A model generated the notes under the pieces. It ran no database searches. It was not told the origin of the DNA and saw nothing but the letters and a program-made list of their open reading frames with translations. 34,837 nucleotides of DNA, from positions 1-34,837 of the forward strand of contig JAEYWL010000034.1 of the NCBI GenBank assembly GCA_023428915.1, given 5' to 3'. Made by a program: the position numbers and the translations under genes. The DNA is from Verrucomicrobiota bacterium (GTDB lineage Bacteria; Chlamydiota; Chlamydiia; Chlamydiales; JAEYWL01). Of the stretch, positions 23,917 through 32,056 are shown one piece after another. Each line of letters opens with the position of its first letter. Within the stretch, counting starts at the first letter, position 1.

Positions 23917-25315
23917 ATCCATTGGCTTATTGCTGGCTGTACTGCTAACCCAGTCCTGCACTTTGCAGCCCCGTTTTGAACTTCCGGAAGTGGATGTGCC
24001 AGACCAGTGGCGGGAACAAACGAATGACATCCCCTTGGATGTAAATATCGACTGGTGGGAACAGTTTGATGACAAGGTGTTAAATGATTTAATTTACGAA
24101 GCGATCAACTATAACTACGATCTCTCTTTTGCCATAGCGCGCGTTCAAGAATACTGTGCCCGCCTAGTTGTAGCGGAGTCGGCTCTCTATCCCCAATTGA
24201 ACTTAGCCACTTCAGCTACTCGCAATGAAGCCTCGCGGACAACTGTTGTTCCGGCAGGCACTTCAAGATACTATAGCCTCTATCAGTTTGCCCTTAACGC
24301 CAGCTACCAATTGGATTTGTTCGGGCAGCTGAACAGCCTTGCAGATGCATCCTTAGCGCAATATCTCTCGCAAGTGGAAAACCGCCGCGGTATTATCATA
24401 ACTTTAGTTACAGGGGTGGCAAACGCCTACTTTCAACTTCTGCAATACGATGAACAGCTAAAGATCTCAAGGGATACAGTAAAATCGAGGATTGAATCCT
24501 ACAAGATTGCCAAAGACCGTTTTGAAGGCGGCTTGACTTCGGAGCTGGAAGTAAAGCAAGCTGAGTCAGAGGTCTATGACGCTCAGGCGCAGGCGATCGA
24601 TTTTGAACTCAATATTGAACTGCAGGAGAACTTGCTGAGTATTCTGATTGGAAAAAATCCCCGGGCGATACCGCGCGGTTCGCAGCTGGTCGGCCTTGAG
24701 CTCCCTGTATGCATACCAGAGGGGTTGCCCTCGGATGTAATTGCCCAGCGCCCTGACATTCGCGCAGCCGAGCACCAAATCATTGCGGCTAATGCCAATA
24801 TTGGCGCTGCACGCGCCTTGCTTTTCCCACAGCTCTCTTTAACGGGTGTATTTGGTTTTAGCAGCTTCCAATTTAATCAACTCTTTGTCAGCGACTCAAG
24901 AACTTGGTTATATGGCATCAATGGCAACCAAGCCATCTTCACCGGCGGCAACATTACCGGCCAAATCGAAGTCGCTGAAGCCCAAAAATGCGAAGCCATT
25001 GCCTTCTACCAACAAACCATCCTGCAAGCTTTTCGGGAGGTCAACGACGCTTTGGTCTCGCATCAAAAAGCCATAGAAATGGTGAAAGTCCAAAAAGAAC
25101 GCGTCAAAGTCCTTAGCGACTATCTGTATTTAGCAACGCTGCAGTATAACAACGGCGAAACTGACTACTTGAACGTGCTGGATGCGCAGCGCAACCTCTT
25201 CAACGCCCAGCTAGATCTGGCTCAAGCCAAAGGCAACACCTTCATCACCATCGTCAACATCTACAAAGCCCTCGGCGGCGGCTGGGTCTTCGAGCTCGAC
25301 GACTGCATTAGCTAA
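23894..25315 (+). CDS. TolC/OprM-type outer membrane efflux lipoprotein
   Basis: 473 residues. The signal has a lipobox ending LTQSC with Cys22, so the mature protein is a lipoprotein, as for OprM/NodT. Two repeated helical halves are visible: the first from about residue 60 and the second from about 265 (RPDIRAAEHQIIAANANIGAARALLFPQL, a hallmark of this family; second half GETDYLNVLDAQRNLFNAQLDLAQAKG). It forms the outer-membrane channel of the pump. The start overlaps the pump gene by 23 bases and completes the operon. The short leader and the following gap of about 200 bases end the unit. Identification is firm. Confidence 0.94.
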   Translation: MRRSNLNKSIGLLLAVLLTQSCTLQPRFELPEVDVPDQWREQTNDIPLDVNIDWWEQFDDKVLNDLIYEAINYNYDLSFAIARVQEYCARLVVAESALYPQLNLATSATRNEASRTTVVPAGTSRYYSLYQFALNASYQLDLFGQLNSLADASLAQYLSQVENRRGIIITLVTGVANAYFQLLQYDEQLKISRDTVKSRIESYKIAKDRFEGGLTSELEVKQAESEVYDAQAQAIDFELNIELQENLLSILIGKNPRAIPRGSQLVGLELPVCIPEGLPSDVIAQRPDIRAAEHQIIAANANIGAARALLFPQLSLTGVFGFSSFQFNQLFVSDSRTWLYGINGNQAIFTGGNITGQIEVAEAQKCEAIAFYQQTILQAFREVNDALVSHQKAIEMVKVQKERVKVLSDYLYLATLQYNNGETDYLNVLDAQRNLFNAQLDLAQAKGNTFITIVNIYKALGGGWVFELDDCIS

Positions 25316-25362
25316 ATAAAATCGAAAATGATAAAATTAAAAGCTAAGCGTAATTGTTGGCT

Positions 25363-25379
25363 TCGATATCCCCTATCGA
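25363..25379 (+). terminator. Weak hairpin after the efflux operon
   Basis: TCGATA, loop TCCCC and TATCGA form a six-pair stem about 48 bases after the last gene of the pump operon. No T-run follows, so this is only a possible terminator or RNA end. Confidence 0.3.
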
Positions 25380-25521
25380 GAAATTCACAGATGCTATTTA
25401 AAGAATTTTTCAACAATAACTTTAAACGCAATTAAACCATCAAACTAAACACATTAATTGGATTTATTTAAACATTACACTACAAATTTATATCATTTAT
25501 AAAATCTAATTAAAAGAAAAC

Positions 25522-26028
25522 ATGTTAGCTGTCAATCCAGTGTGTCTTTCTCCTGTTTTCAACAGTAAGGAAAGCCTCGCAATGCTACCCTTACAAAAAA
25601 AGCTTCTAAAAAAAATTGATTATTACTCTGACAAGGCTTGTTACTCCTATTGGGATCTTGCAAAAACCCTTCCTATGGGAGGAGAAATAAAACTACTGAA
25701 TGGCTCGACAATGACTCAACATCAGCTTTATTCAAAATACATTCTTCTTGCTTCTAATCCTTCCCCTTATGCTTATGCCACTCTTGCATATAGCCTATCT
25801 AAAATAGGGGCAACAATATTACTGAAGGGAAGGATAATGAATAGTCAACAACTTTATTGCGAAGCCATCCATATAAACCCTAAGTACGCTGAACCTTATT
25901 ACAATCTTGCAGCAGACCTTCCTGAAGGAGAAAAAATAACCTTATTAAATGGTAAAGTGATGAGTAAGGAAGATCTTTACAAAAAAGCGATCAAACTAGA
26001 CTTAAGTTTGAGTTTAGAGCCAGAATAG
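25522..26028 (+). CDS. Small TPR-like repeat protein of chlamydial type
   Basis: 168 residues. Three copies of a degenerate repeat of about 40 residues can be aligned at 56-94, 97-135 and 138-165. Each copy begins with hydrophobic-LL-x-G-x-x-M, then x-x-LY-x-x-A, and later an NP-x-YA-x-x-Y-x-NLA stretch. This TPR-like layout, with an added beta turn LLNG, resembles repeat proteins I know from Parachlamydiaceae. It is an argument for the lineage. TPR proteins mediate protein contacts; in this group some are thought to be secreted. There is no signal peptide. Copy number is low, so it may be a shortened member of a family. The gene stands alone after a 205-base gap. Confidence 0.75.
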   Translation: MLAVNPVCLSPVFNSKESLAMLPLQKKLLKKIDYYSDKACYSYWDLAKTLPMGGEIKLLNGSTMTQHQLYSKYILLASNPSPYAYATLAYSLSKIGATILLKGRIMNSQQLYCEAIHINPKYAEPYYNLAADLPEGEKITLLNGKVMSKEDLYKKAIKLDLSLSLEPE

Positions 26029-26114
26029 CAATCAAGGCCATGTGGACGTTAATCAATTAATCAGCATCCTATTTGTTTTAGAGGAAAGGAGTCTTCTAAT
26101 CTTGATTCTATGTT

Positions 26115-26378
26115 TTACACAGTCTTGATGTTATTGCTAAATTGTTTACCAAAATGGAGTGCTGCCTCTGCCAAAAATACAGATCGACTAAGATTTAGTC
26201 GTCTTGCACGCCGATCCACAATGCTAAGCACATCCTCGGGGAGCGTTATATTGATACGAACCGTATGATGAGAAGAAACTTCAACAAGAAATGCAATTGC
26301 AGAGCAATTTTCAGAAGATGACATAATCTCTTCCAGGGAACTTGGTGCTGGAATCTGTTCATGCATTTCCTTAAGCAT
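26115..26378 (-). pseudogene. HicB-type antitoxin remnant (C-terminal part)
   Basis: From the ATG at 26378 this encodes about 87 residues. IPAPSSLEEIMSS, then IAFLVEV, then VRINITLPEDVLSIVDRRAR and LSRSVFLAEAALHF match the second half of HicB antitoxins: the linker (IPxPS), the last strand and the ribbon-helix-helix DNA-binding domain. The N-terminal RNase-H-like half of HicB is missing, and the reading frame extends upstream to 26504 only by overlapping a membrane ORF, so I place the start at 26378. HicA, the mRNA interferase toxin, is not seen nearby. An isolated RHH protein could still bind DNA. I call it a broken antitoxin because the toxin and the first domain are absent. Confidence 0.6.
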
Positions 26379-26392
26379 ATTGATATGACCAA

Positions 26393-26632
26393 TCAGATGG
26401 TCCCTTTTTGGTAAGTGTGAGTTATAGCTGATAACGAAAAAGTACAGAAAATAATAAAAAAAAACCACATGCTGAATCCCATTAAAGTTAAGAAAACCAC
26501 CCATCTCAGAACTGCTTTACTCGTCTTAATTTCAACACCAGCAAAGTTATAAAACAAAAAGATTCCTGTTGAGAAGGGAAAGCAAAAAGCTGCATTAATA
26601 ATTATCAATATACCAAAATTTATAAGCCCCAT
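26393..26632 (-). CDS. Small membrane protein, unknown
   Basis: 79 residues with two hydrophobic segments at about 5-28 and 43-68 separated by a polar loop (GVEIKTSKAVLR). I do not recognise it. It lies immediately upstream of the HicB remnant (15 bases). A TATAAT-like box at about 26680-26690 on the minus strand could serve as promoter. Small two-segment membrane proteins of this sort are common in accessory regions; hydrophobic ORFs of this size also arise by chance from AT-rich DNA, so confidence is moderate. Confidence 0.45.
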   Translation of the reverse strand: MGLINFGILIIINAAFCFPFSTGIFLFYNFAGVEIKTSKAVLRWVVFLTLMGFSMWFFFIIFCTFSLSAITHTYQKGTI

Positions 26633-26709
26633 ATTGTCACCTTGAAAATTTTGCGTCCCATTGAGATATAGTATAAGTTCTTATTATACAAGCAATAAAA
26701 ACTCAATCT

Positions 26710-26736
26710 CCTAAAAACCTATTAGATAATGGTTTA
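26710..26736 (-). terminator. Hairpin terminator after mgtE
   Basis: On the minus strand the mgtE stop TAA begins AAACC, which pairs with GGTTT (5 pairs plus TTA/TAA inside), followed by further T residues (GGTTTTTAG). It is a weak but plausibly working intrinsic terminator. Confidence 0.45.
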
Positions 26737-28110
26737 GAGGAGGGTGCCGCGGAGGATGAGGATGGCGGTGAGGAAGTAGATGATGACTCCGGCGACATCG
26801 ACGAGCGTGGCCACAAAGGGAGCAGAAGAGGTTGCGGGGTCCAGCCGGCAAAAGCGCAGGATAAGCGGCAGCATGGCTCCTGAGAGCGTCCCCCAAAGCA
26901 CTACGCCAATTAGCGAAAAGAAAATGGTAAGCCCGATAAGAGCCCAGTGCTCGCCGTAAAGATGGAAGAGATAGTTCCAAGAACCTACCCGCAAAAACCC
27001 CACTGCGCCTAAAATTGTTCCTAAGAAAAACCCTGAGGCAATTTCCCGCTTGGCAATTCTCCACCAGTCGCGCAGCTTGATTTCTCCCAAAGACATGGCG
27101 CGGATGATAAGGGTGGAGGCCTGCGAGCCTGCATTGCCGCCGCTTGAGATAATTAGCGGCAAAAACAGGGCTAACACTACCGCTTTGTTGAGTTCAAATT
27201 CAAAATAGCTCAAGGCAGAGGCGGTAAACATTTCTCCGACAAACAAAACCACAAGCCAGCCTGCACGCTTTTTCATAAGCTCTAAAAATGGGGTTTGCAT
27301 GTAGGGCTCGTCAAGAGCCTCCACACCTCCGATCTTTTGGATATCTTCTGTGGCTTCTTCATTGGATAATGAGAGAATATCATCAATGGTCACAATGCCT
27401 AATAACTTCCCTTGATCGTCAATAACAGGCAAAGCAATTCTGTCATTTTTTTGGAAAACTGCAATAGCGTCTTCCGCATTTTCGTTTGCCAAAAGCGCCG
27501 TGAACTTATGATCGGAAATGTTGTATACGCGCATTTTACGCGGTAAAAAGAGCAGTTCCCTAATCTTAAAGTCATCAAGCAGCTTGCCATCATTGTCTAT
27601 TATGTAAAGGTCATTGATGGTCTCGCTGTCATGCCCGTAAGCCAATATGTGATCCAGCACCTGCTCTACAGTCCAGTCCATTTTCACTGCTAAATAATCT
27701 GTGGTCATCAAACGGCCGACACTGCCTTCAGGATAGTTGAGCAAGGTAAGGGTGACAATTTGCTCTTCATAAGGCAGCAGCTTTACTAACTCATCTACAA
27801 TAGATTTTGGCAGGTCCTGCAAAAAATTTGTACGCTCGTCAGGAGGCAAATCCCGCAGAAGTTCAGCTGCCTTTGAAGCTGGCAAGGTGTGAATGATTCT
27901 CTTTTGAATTCTTTGCGAAAAATACTGGAATGCCTCAATAGCCAATGGCATCGAAAGCGCGCTAAATAAAAGGCTTTGATCTTCCTCGGACTTATTGCTG
28001 ATCAAATCGGCAATTTCAAAAGGCGAGAGTGTATTTAACTCTTCTGACAGCCCCTTGAGATTCCCCTCTTTAATTAAGGAATTAATCGATGGTTTGACTA
28101 CCTGAGACAT
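26734..28110 (-). CDS. mgtE: MgtE-type magnesium transporter
   Basis: 458 residues, normal for MgtE. Domains: N-terminal helical superhelix (about 15-130, with the repeated RDLPPDERTNFLQDLP pattern), paired CBS domains (about 135-255) and five membrane segments from about 285 (LALFLPLIISSGGNAGSQASTLIIRA contains the GGNAGSQ pore motif of MgtE). It is a Mg2+-gated channel: the cytoplasmic domain senses Mg2+ and closes the pore. It diverges from mnmM with 85 bases between. Frame and length are intact. Identification is firm. Confidence 0.95.
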   Translation of the reverse strand: MSQVVKPSINSLIKEGNLKGLSEELNTLSPFEIADLISNKSEEDQSLLFSALSMPLAIEAFQYFSQRIQKRIIHTLPASKAAELLRDLPPDERTNFLQDLPKSIVDELVKLLPYEEQIVTLTLLNYPEGSVGRLMTTDYLAVKMDWTVEQVLDHILAYGHDSETINDLYIIDNDGKLLDDFKIRELLFLPRKMRVYNISDHKFTALLANENAEDAIAVFQKNDRIALPVIDDQGKLLGIVTIDDILSLSNEEATEDIQKIGGVEALDEPYMQTPFLELMKKRAGWLVVLFVGEMFTASALSYFEFELNKAVVLALFLPLIISSGGNAGSQASTLIIRAMSLGEIKLRDWWRIAKREIASGFFLGTILGAVGFLRVGSWNYLFHLYGEHWALIGLTIFFSLIGVVLWGTLSGAMLPLILRFCRLDPATSSAPFVATLVDVAGVIIYFLTAILILRGTLL

Positions 28111-28195
28111 ATAATGCTATCCTAATCGGTTGCTAGATTTGTTATTTGAACAAAACTGCTATTTTTATGGAACACGTTAAAATTAGGATGCACTA

Positions 28196-28789
28196 ATGTT
28201 TGCCCGTTTTTCGCAACTGCAGAATCATTTAGAACTTGCCCATGAACTTTGGCAAAGACAAGCGCAGCCCGGCGATCTGGTAATTGATGCCACTTGCGGC
28301 AATGGCCATGACACCTTATTTTTAGCAAAACTAGTTTTACAAGGTAATTTGGGAACTGTGGTCGCAATTGATCTGCAAGCTTCCGGAATTGCCAAAACCC
28401 AGGAGCTTCTTTCCGGCCAGTTGACGCCAAATGAAATGGAAAGGGTGCATTTCTACCTGCAAAGCCACGAAACGTTTCCCATATTGCCTGAAAAACCTAA
28501 GCTGATTGTATATAATCTTGGGTATCTGCCAGGCAGTGATAAGACCGTAAAAACAAAAAGTGATACGACTTTAGCCAGCCTGCAGCAAGCTTGTTCTTTA
28601 TTACCACCAGGAGGGGCTGTAAGCATCACTTGTTATCCAGGACACTCTGAGGGGGCGCAAGAAGAAAATGACTTGCTCGTTTTCTGCCAAACCCTTGAGC
28701 CTACCATCTGGGCAGTCACACACCATCGCTGGCTCAACCGCAATCGTTCCCCCTCCATAATTTATATCCAACGCCCTAAAAAAGATTAA
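28196..28789 (+). CDS. mnmM: tRNA 5-aminomethyl-2-thiouridine methyltransferase (MnmM/YtqB type)
   Basis: 197 residues. SAM motif I is LVIDATCGNGHDTLFLAKL (about residues 28-47). YNLGYLPGSDKTVKT and ISITCYPGHSEGAQEENDL-like sequence (CYPGHSEGAQEENDLL) are the diagnostic blocks of the YtqB family, earlier called rRNA methylases. In Bacillus the enzyme is reported to convert nm5s2U to mnm5s2U at position 34 of tRNA; naming this copy MnmM rests on family similarity. The start ATG is preceded by AGGATG. Its neighbour mgtE is divergent and no partner gene for the modification pathway is in the window. Confidence 0.85.
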   Translation: MFARFSQLQNHLELAHELWQRQAQPGDLVIDATCGNGHDTLFLAKLVLQGNLGTVVAIDLQASGIAKTQELLSGQLTPNEMERVHFYLQSHETFPILPEKPKLIVYNLGYLPGSDKTVKTKSDTTLASLQQACSLLPPGGAVSITCYPGHSEGAQEENDLLVFCQTLEPTIWAVTHHRWLNRNRSPSIIYIQRPKKD

Positions 28790-28837
28790 ATTAAGCGCCT
28801 AATTCGGATTTTAGAAATCATGTTTTTAAGGGCATTG

Positions 28838-29176
28838 TTAGCGATTGTAGATAACTATCTCCTGCAGTCCTAATAGTTTTTGCAGCTCTTCTTTAACTTT
28901 AGGCACGAGTTCACTGATTTTTTGTTGTGGATCATCGCCTAATCTGTAAATTTTTTTGGGAAAGGCGTCAAATAGTGTGGATTTTGGGATAATGACTTTA
29001 GCAAGTTCAATGGCTGAAAAAATATTATTTAAGTGCTTTGTTGTACATTCACTCCTATCGTAAGCATACAGAGCTTTATTGATTACTTTCAGCATGTGAA
29101 TATAAGTCTTTTCTGCATACCGCAGCTCGTCTTCAATTGTAGGCCAAGGTTGGATGAGTTTGGATTGCACTTCCAT
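28838..29176 (-). CDS. Small hypothetical protein at the end of the recD2 operon
   Basis: 112 residues, not recognised, soluble and probably all-alpha, without signal peptide. It begins 13 bases after guaC on the same strand, and its frame is long for its size relative to shadows, so I think it is real. It may be the last gene of the recD2-PLD-dapB-guaC operon. The acidic/basic mixture and helical look give no function. Confidence 0.6.
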   Translation of the reverse strand: MEVQSKLIQPWPTIEDELRYAEKTYIHMLKVINKALYAYDRSECTTKHLNNIFSAIELAKVIIPKSTLFDAFPKKIYRLGDDPQQKISELVPKVKEELQKLLGLQEIVIYNR

Positions 29177-29189
29177 TATTCAGCTCCAA

Positions 29190-30209
29190 TTATGAACGCG
29201 GATAGCTTTCAGGCAAGTAGTTTGCCGTGACTTCAACAAATTCTGCTTTGCGTTGCAGTTCCTTAATATTGCGTGCGCCGCCATAGGTCATGCCGCTGCG
29301 GATGCCTCCCAATATTTTTTCAATAAGCTGTTTTGCTGTGCCTGAGACAGGGGCCCAAAAATCGATCCCTTCAGCTACTGTGCGCTCCTTAAGAGCGCCA
29401 TAAAAGTCATTTTGGAAATCCTCACTGGCTTGCCCACGGTATTTCGCTTCTAATCCAATAGGAGAATCTTCAGAATTGCGTTTAATAGCCGCGCTCTCTT
29501 TTGTAAGGCAAAATAGTTTGCCGATCATCACGCTGCTGGCGCCTGCTGCTAATGCCAGTACTACATCGCGGCTATTGCGAATGCCGCCATCGGCAATAAG
29601 GGGAATGCGCAGCTTTTCGGCAATGTGTGCACATTCATAAATAGCACTAAACTGCGGCACTCCAAATCCTGTAACCACACGCGTCATGCAAGCAGCACCG
29701 GGGCCTACCCCCACTTTAACTGCATCTGCACCGGCATTGACTAAATCGTGATAAGCCATGGGGGTGCACACATTTCCTGCAATGACATCTTTGTCCGGAT
29801 GGCGTTTTTTGATTTCTTCAATGGCTTGATGCATTTTATCAGAATGGCCATGGGCGACATCGATACAGACGCCAGCTGCACCCATATCTAACAGCCTGCT
29901 CACTTCATCAATCTTTGTTGTGCCGATGCCTACAGAGACAAAAGTGTTTTCCTTGTATTTACTGACCCATTTTTTTTGCCTTTCAAAATCGGTAAACCTG
30001 TGAAAAATCGGCAAGGTTTGGTATTCAAGCAGCACATCGGCTAGCTCTTCTCCAATCACAGTGTCCATATTGGCGGCAATTAGGGGGATATGAATTTTCC
30101 TGTCGCGAGTCAGCCAGCTTTCCAGGCTTGGCTCGGTTCTAGATGGAATATTATTAAACTGGGGAACTAAAGCAACATCATCAAAAGTGTAACCGCGCTT
30201 GAACATCAT
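29190..30209 (-). CDS. guaC: GMP reductase / IMP dehydrogenase family, likely GMP reductase
   Basis: About 339 residues. It is a TIM-barrel IMPDH/GMPR enzyme without the CBS insert. The start is YTFDDVALVPQ. GVGPGAACMTRVVTGFGVPQ carries the catalytic Cys loop, ADGGIRNSRDVVLALAAGA the phosphate site and LGGIRSGMTYGGARNIKEL the C-terminal site. Length without CBS and the tail favour GMP reductase (GMP to IMP with NADPH), but IMP dehydrogenase is not excluded. An in-frame TTG at 30218 overlaps the dapB stop; I prefer the ATGs at 30209 or 30206, which follow GAGG. It is translationally close to dapB. It would recycle host-derived guanine nucleotides. Confidence 0.85.
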   Translation of the reverse strand: MMFKRGYTFDDVALVPQFNNIPSRTEPSLESWLTRDRKIHIPLIAANMDTVIGEELADVLLEYQTLPIFHRFTDFERQKKWVSKYKENTFVSVGIGTTKIDEVSRLLDMGAAGVCIDVAHGHSDKMHQAIEEIKKRHPDKDVIAGNVCTPMAYHDLVNAGADAVKVGVGPGAACMTRVVTGFGVPQFSAIYECAHIAEKLRIPLIADGGIRNSRDVVLALAAGASSVMIGKLFCLTKESAAIKRNSEDSPIGLEAKYRGQASEDFQNDFYGALKERTVAEGIDFWAPVSGTAKQLIEKILGGIRSGMTYGGARNIKELQRKAEFVEVTANYLPESYPRS

Positions 30210-30214
30210 GCACC

Positions 30215-30928
30215 TCAAGTTAATACATCATCTAAAGTAAAAATACCGGTTTGATTGCGCAGCCACTCTGCGGCAATTACGGCGCCATAGGCAAAGCCCA
30301 TACGATTGCGCGCTTGGTGGGTCAATGTAATGGAGTCTTGTTCAGAGTCAAAAATGACAGTATGCATACCAGGGTTATAGCCTGAACGTAAACTAGCAAA
30401 ATGAATTTCTTCTTTTTTAACAGGACGCTGCAGCGGTTCAAAGTTAACGCTCGTTTTTCGCTCCATATTCTGCGTCAGTATTGTTCCAAGCTGGCGGGCT
30501 GTCCCTGAAGGAGAGTCTGTTTTGCGGCCATGATGCCATTCAAAACCGCCTACTTCGTAATTATCCATTTTTTCAAATAGAGCTGCTGCACGTGCAACGA
30601 TTTTATAAAACAGCTGTGCTCCAATAGAAAAATTCGGGGAATGGAGCAAACCTATTTTGGCTTGCTGGACTATTTTAAAGATCTCGTCAGCCTGTGATTC
30701 CCAGCCTGTTGTGCCTAAAATAATGTTTTTTTTTTGCTTGGCAATGAGAGCTACATTCTTAAGAACGTGTTCCGGCACGGAAAAATCAACGCAAATATCC
30801 GCTTCAGCTATGTTTGGATGAGAAGAAGGTGAATCGATAATGGCAACAACCTGATGGCCGCGGGCTTTAACAGCCTGTTCAACTAGCTTTCCCATACGGC
30901 CATAACCAAATAATGCAAACTTCATCAA
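30215..30928 (-). CDS. dapB: 4-hydroxy-tetrahydrodipicolinate reductase
   Basis: 237 residues. The Rossmann NAD(P) site is FALFGYGRMGKLVEQ (residues 4-18). The substrate motif GFEWHHGRKTDSPSGTA corresponds to the E-x-HH-x-x-K-x-DSPSGTA signature with catalytic His and Lys. DapB makes tetrahydrodipicolinate, the precursor of meso-diaminopimelate and lysine, so the cell probably makes DAP peptidoglycan, in line with the MurF-Alr fusion elsewhere in the window. It follows the PLD gene by 6 bases and overlaps the guaC region at its end. It is slightly shorter than the 270-residue enterobacterial enzyme, as in other chlamydiae. Confidence 0.95.
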   Translation of the reverse strand: MMKFALFGYGRMGKLVEQAVKARGHQVVAIIDSPSSHPNIAEADICVDFSVPEHVLKNVALIAKQKKNIILGTTGWESQADEIFKIVQQAKIGLLHSPNFSIGAQLFYKIVARAAALFEKMDNYEVGGFEWHHGRKTDSPSGTARQLGTILTQNMERKTSVNFEPLQRPVKKEEIHFASLRSGYNPGMHTVIFDSEQDSITLTHQARNRMGFAYGAVIAAEWLRNQTGIFTLDDVLT

Positions 30929-30934
30929 TGACCC

Positions 30935-32029
30935 TCAAGCTGCAGGTTCCAGGAAATCTTCTTCTTCAAATGGTGCAGATTCACGCTGCAATGTTTGCCA
31001 CATGTTTTGCAAACAGTTAGCCTGTCCTTCGGTTAATCCATGGATGATCATAATGCAGTCGTCATTTTGCGTAAATGCAGCTTTTGTCCAATTGGCTGAG
31101 CCATTTACAAGAATTTTGTCATCAATGATCATGGTTTTATAGTGCAATAGCCCTTTGCTGGTGCTTAATGCTACAGGCACCCCGTAACGCTGCAATAAAC
31201 TAGTGATTTCTGAGCCTGCCCCCTTGCCGGCATAACGATCGAGAATAACCTCAACCTTCACCCCTCTCCTTTGGGCCTGAATAATAGCTTTGGCAAAATC
31301 TTTCCTGGTCCAAGTAAACATGGCTACTTTGATGGTCTTATTCGCAGTTTGTATCATCTGCAAAATCTTATCTGCCGCACTTTTGTTATCAGGTAAAAAA
31401 ATAAATTCTACAAACTGCTCACCTAATTGATATCTGCTTTCGGAAAAATTCATTCCCTTTTTTTTGTTGCCCATGCTGTTTGCCTTAGCCTGGATAAACT
31501 CGCATAATTCAGGCGAACGCATGGCAGCCACCAAATTACCATGCAGTTTAAGCGATTCGCTGGTCATATTTGCTGAACCGATCCACACTTCTTGCCCATC
31601 AATTAGTAAAATCTTTTGGTGCATTAACCCTTTGCCATCTCTCTTTACTGTCGCAACCTGCTTGCCCAATGTAGTTTGAATATCAGGATTAGCTTTTGCA
31701 TCACATACCACCTGCACCTTTATCCCTTTTGCCGCTTGATTGCGCAAAGCAGCAATGACTTCATGATCAGAAAGGCCATAAACAATCAGGGTCACACTTT
31801 CTTTAGCACGCGAAATAGCATCTACGACGTAGGCTTGCAAATCATCTTCATTTTTGTTGCTGTACAGTTCTACCGGACTTTCCAAACGGGGAAGTTTTTC
31901 TGTCTGAACCGGTTCAAATAAGGAAAGAAAGGCTAAACTGAGTGTTACAAAAAGCAGTACCAACAGGGAAGGTTTCGTAGGGATCTTCTTGAAGGTTTTT
32001 TTGGCGGTTTTTTTGGTTTTTTTAGGCAT
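30935..32029 (-). CDS. Exported phospholipase D-like protein with two HKD motifs
   Basis: About 364 residues from the ATG at 32029, which has an AGAAGGAAC site upstream; a TTG at 32053 is the alternative. A Lys-rich N-terminus followed by one hydrophobic segment (SLLVLLFVTLSLAFLSLF) forms a signal or anchor, so it is exported or membrane-anchored. Two HKD motifs are present: MHQKILLIDG with GSANMT, and LHYKTMIIDD with GSANWT. PLD family members cleave phospholipids or nucleic acids, or make cardiolipin; this one lacks the extra membrane segments of cardiolipin synthase. PLD proteins are expanded in chlamydiae. It lies between recD2 (27 bases) and dapB (6 bases). Confidence 0.9.
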   Translation of the reverse strand: MPKKTKKTAKKTFKKIPTKPSLLVLLFVTLSLAFLSLFEPVQTEKLPRLESPVELYSNKNEDDLQAYVVDAISRAKESVTLIVYGLSDHEVIAALRNQAAKGIKVQVVCDAKANPDIQTTLGKQVATVKRDGKGLMHQKILLIDGQEVWIGSANMTSESLKLHGNLVAAMRSPELCEFIQAKANSMGNKKKGMNFSESRYQLGEQFVEFIFLPDNKSAADKILQMIQTANKTIKVAMFTWTRKDFAKAIIQAQRRGVKVEVILDRYAGKGAGSEITSLLQRYGVPVALSTSKGLLHYKTMIIDDKILVNGSANWTKAAFTQNDDCIMIIHGLTEGQANCLQNMWQTLQRESAPFEEEDFLEPAA

Positions 32030-32056
32030 GGATTGTTCCTTCTGACAATCCAATAA

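Noticed and set aside
26379..26504. N-terminal extension of the HicB remnant to 26504
   Set aside because: The added residues are hydrophobic, do not match HicB and overlap the membrane ORF; they come from reading through AT-rich DNA.
26711..27064. 117-codon minus-strand ORF overlapping the end of mgtE in another frame
   Set aside because: Arg/His/Pro-rich shadow of the mgtE membrane domain; mgtE itself is unmistakable.
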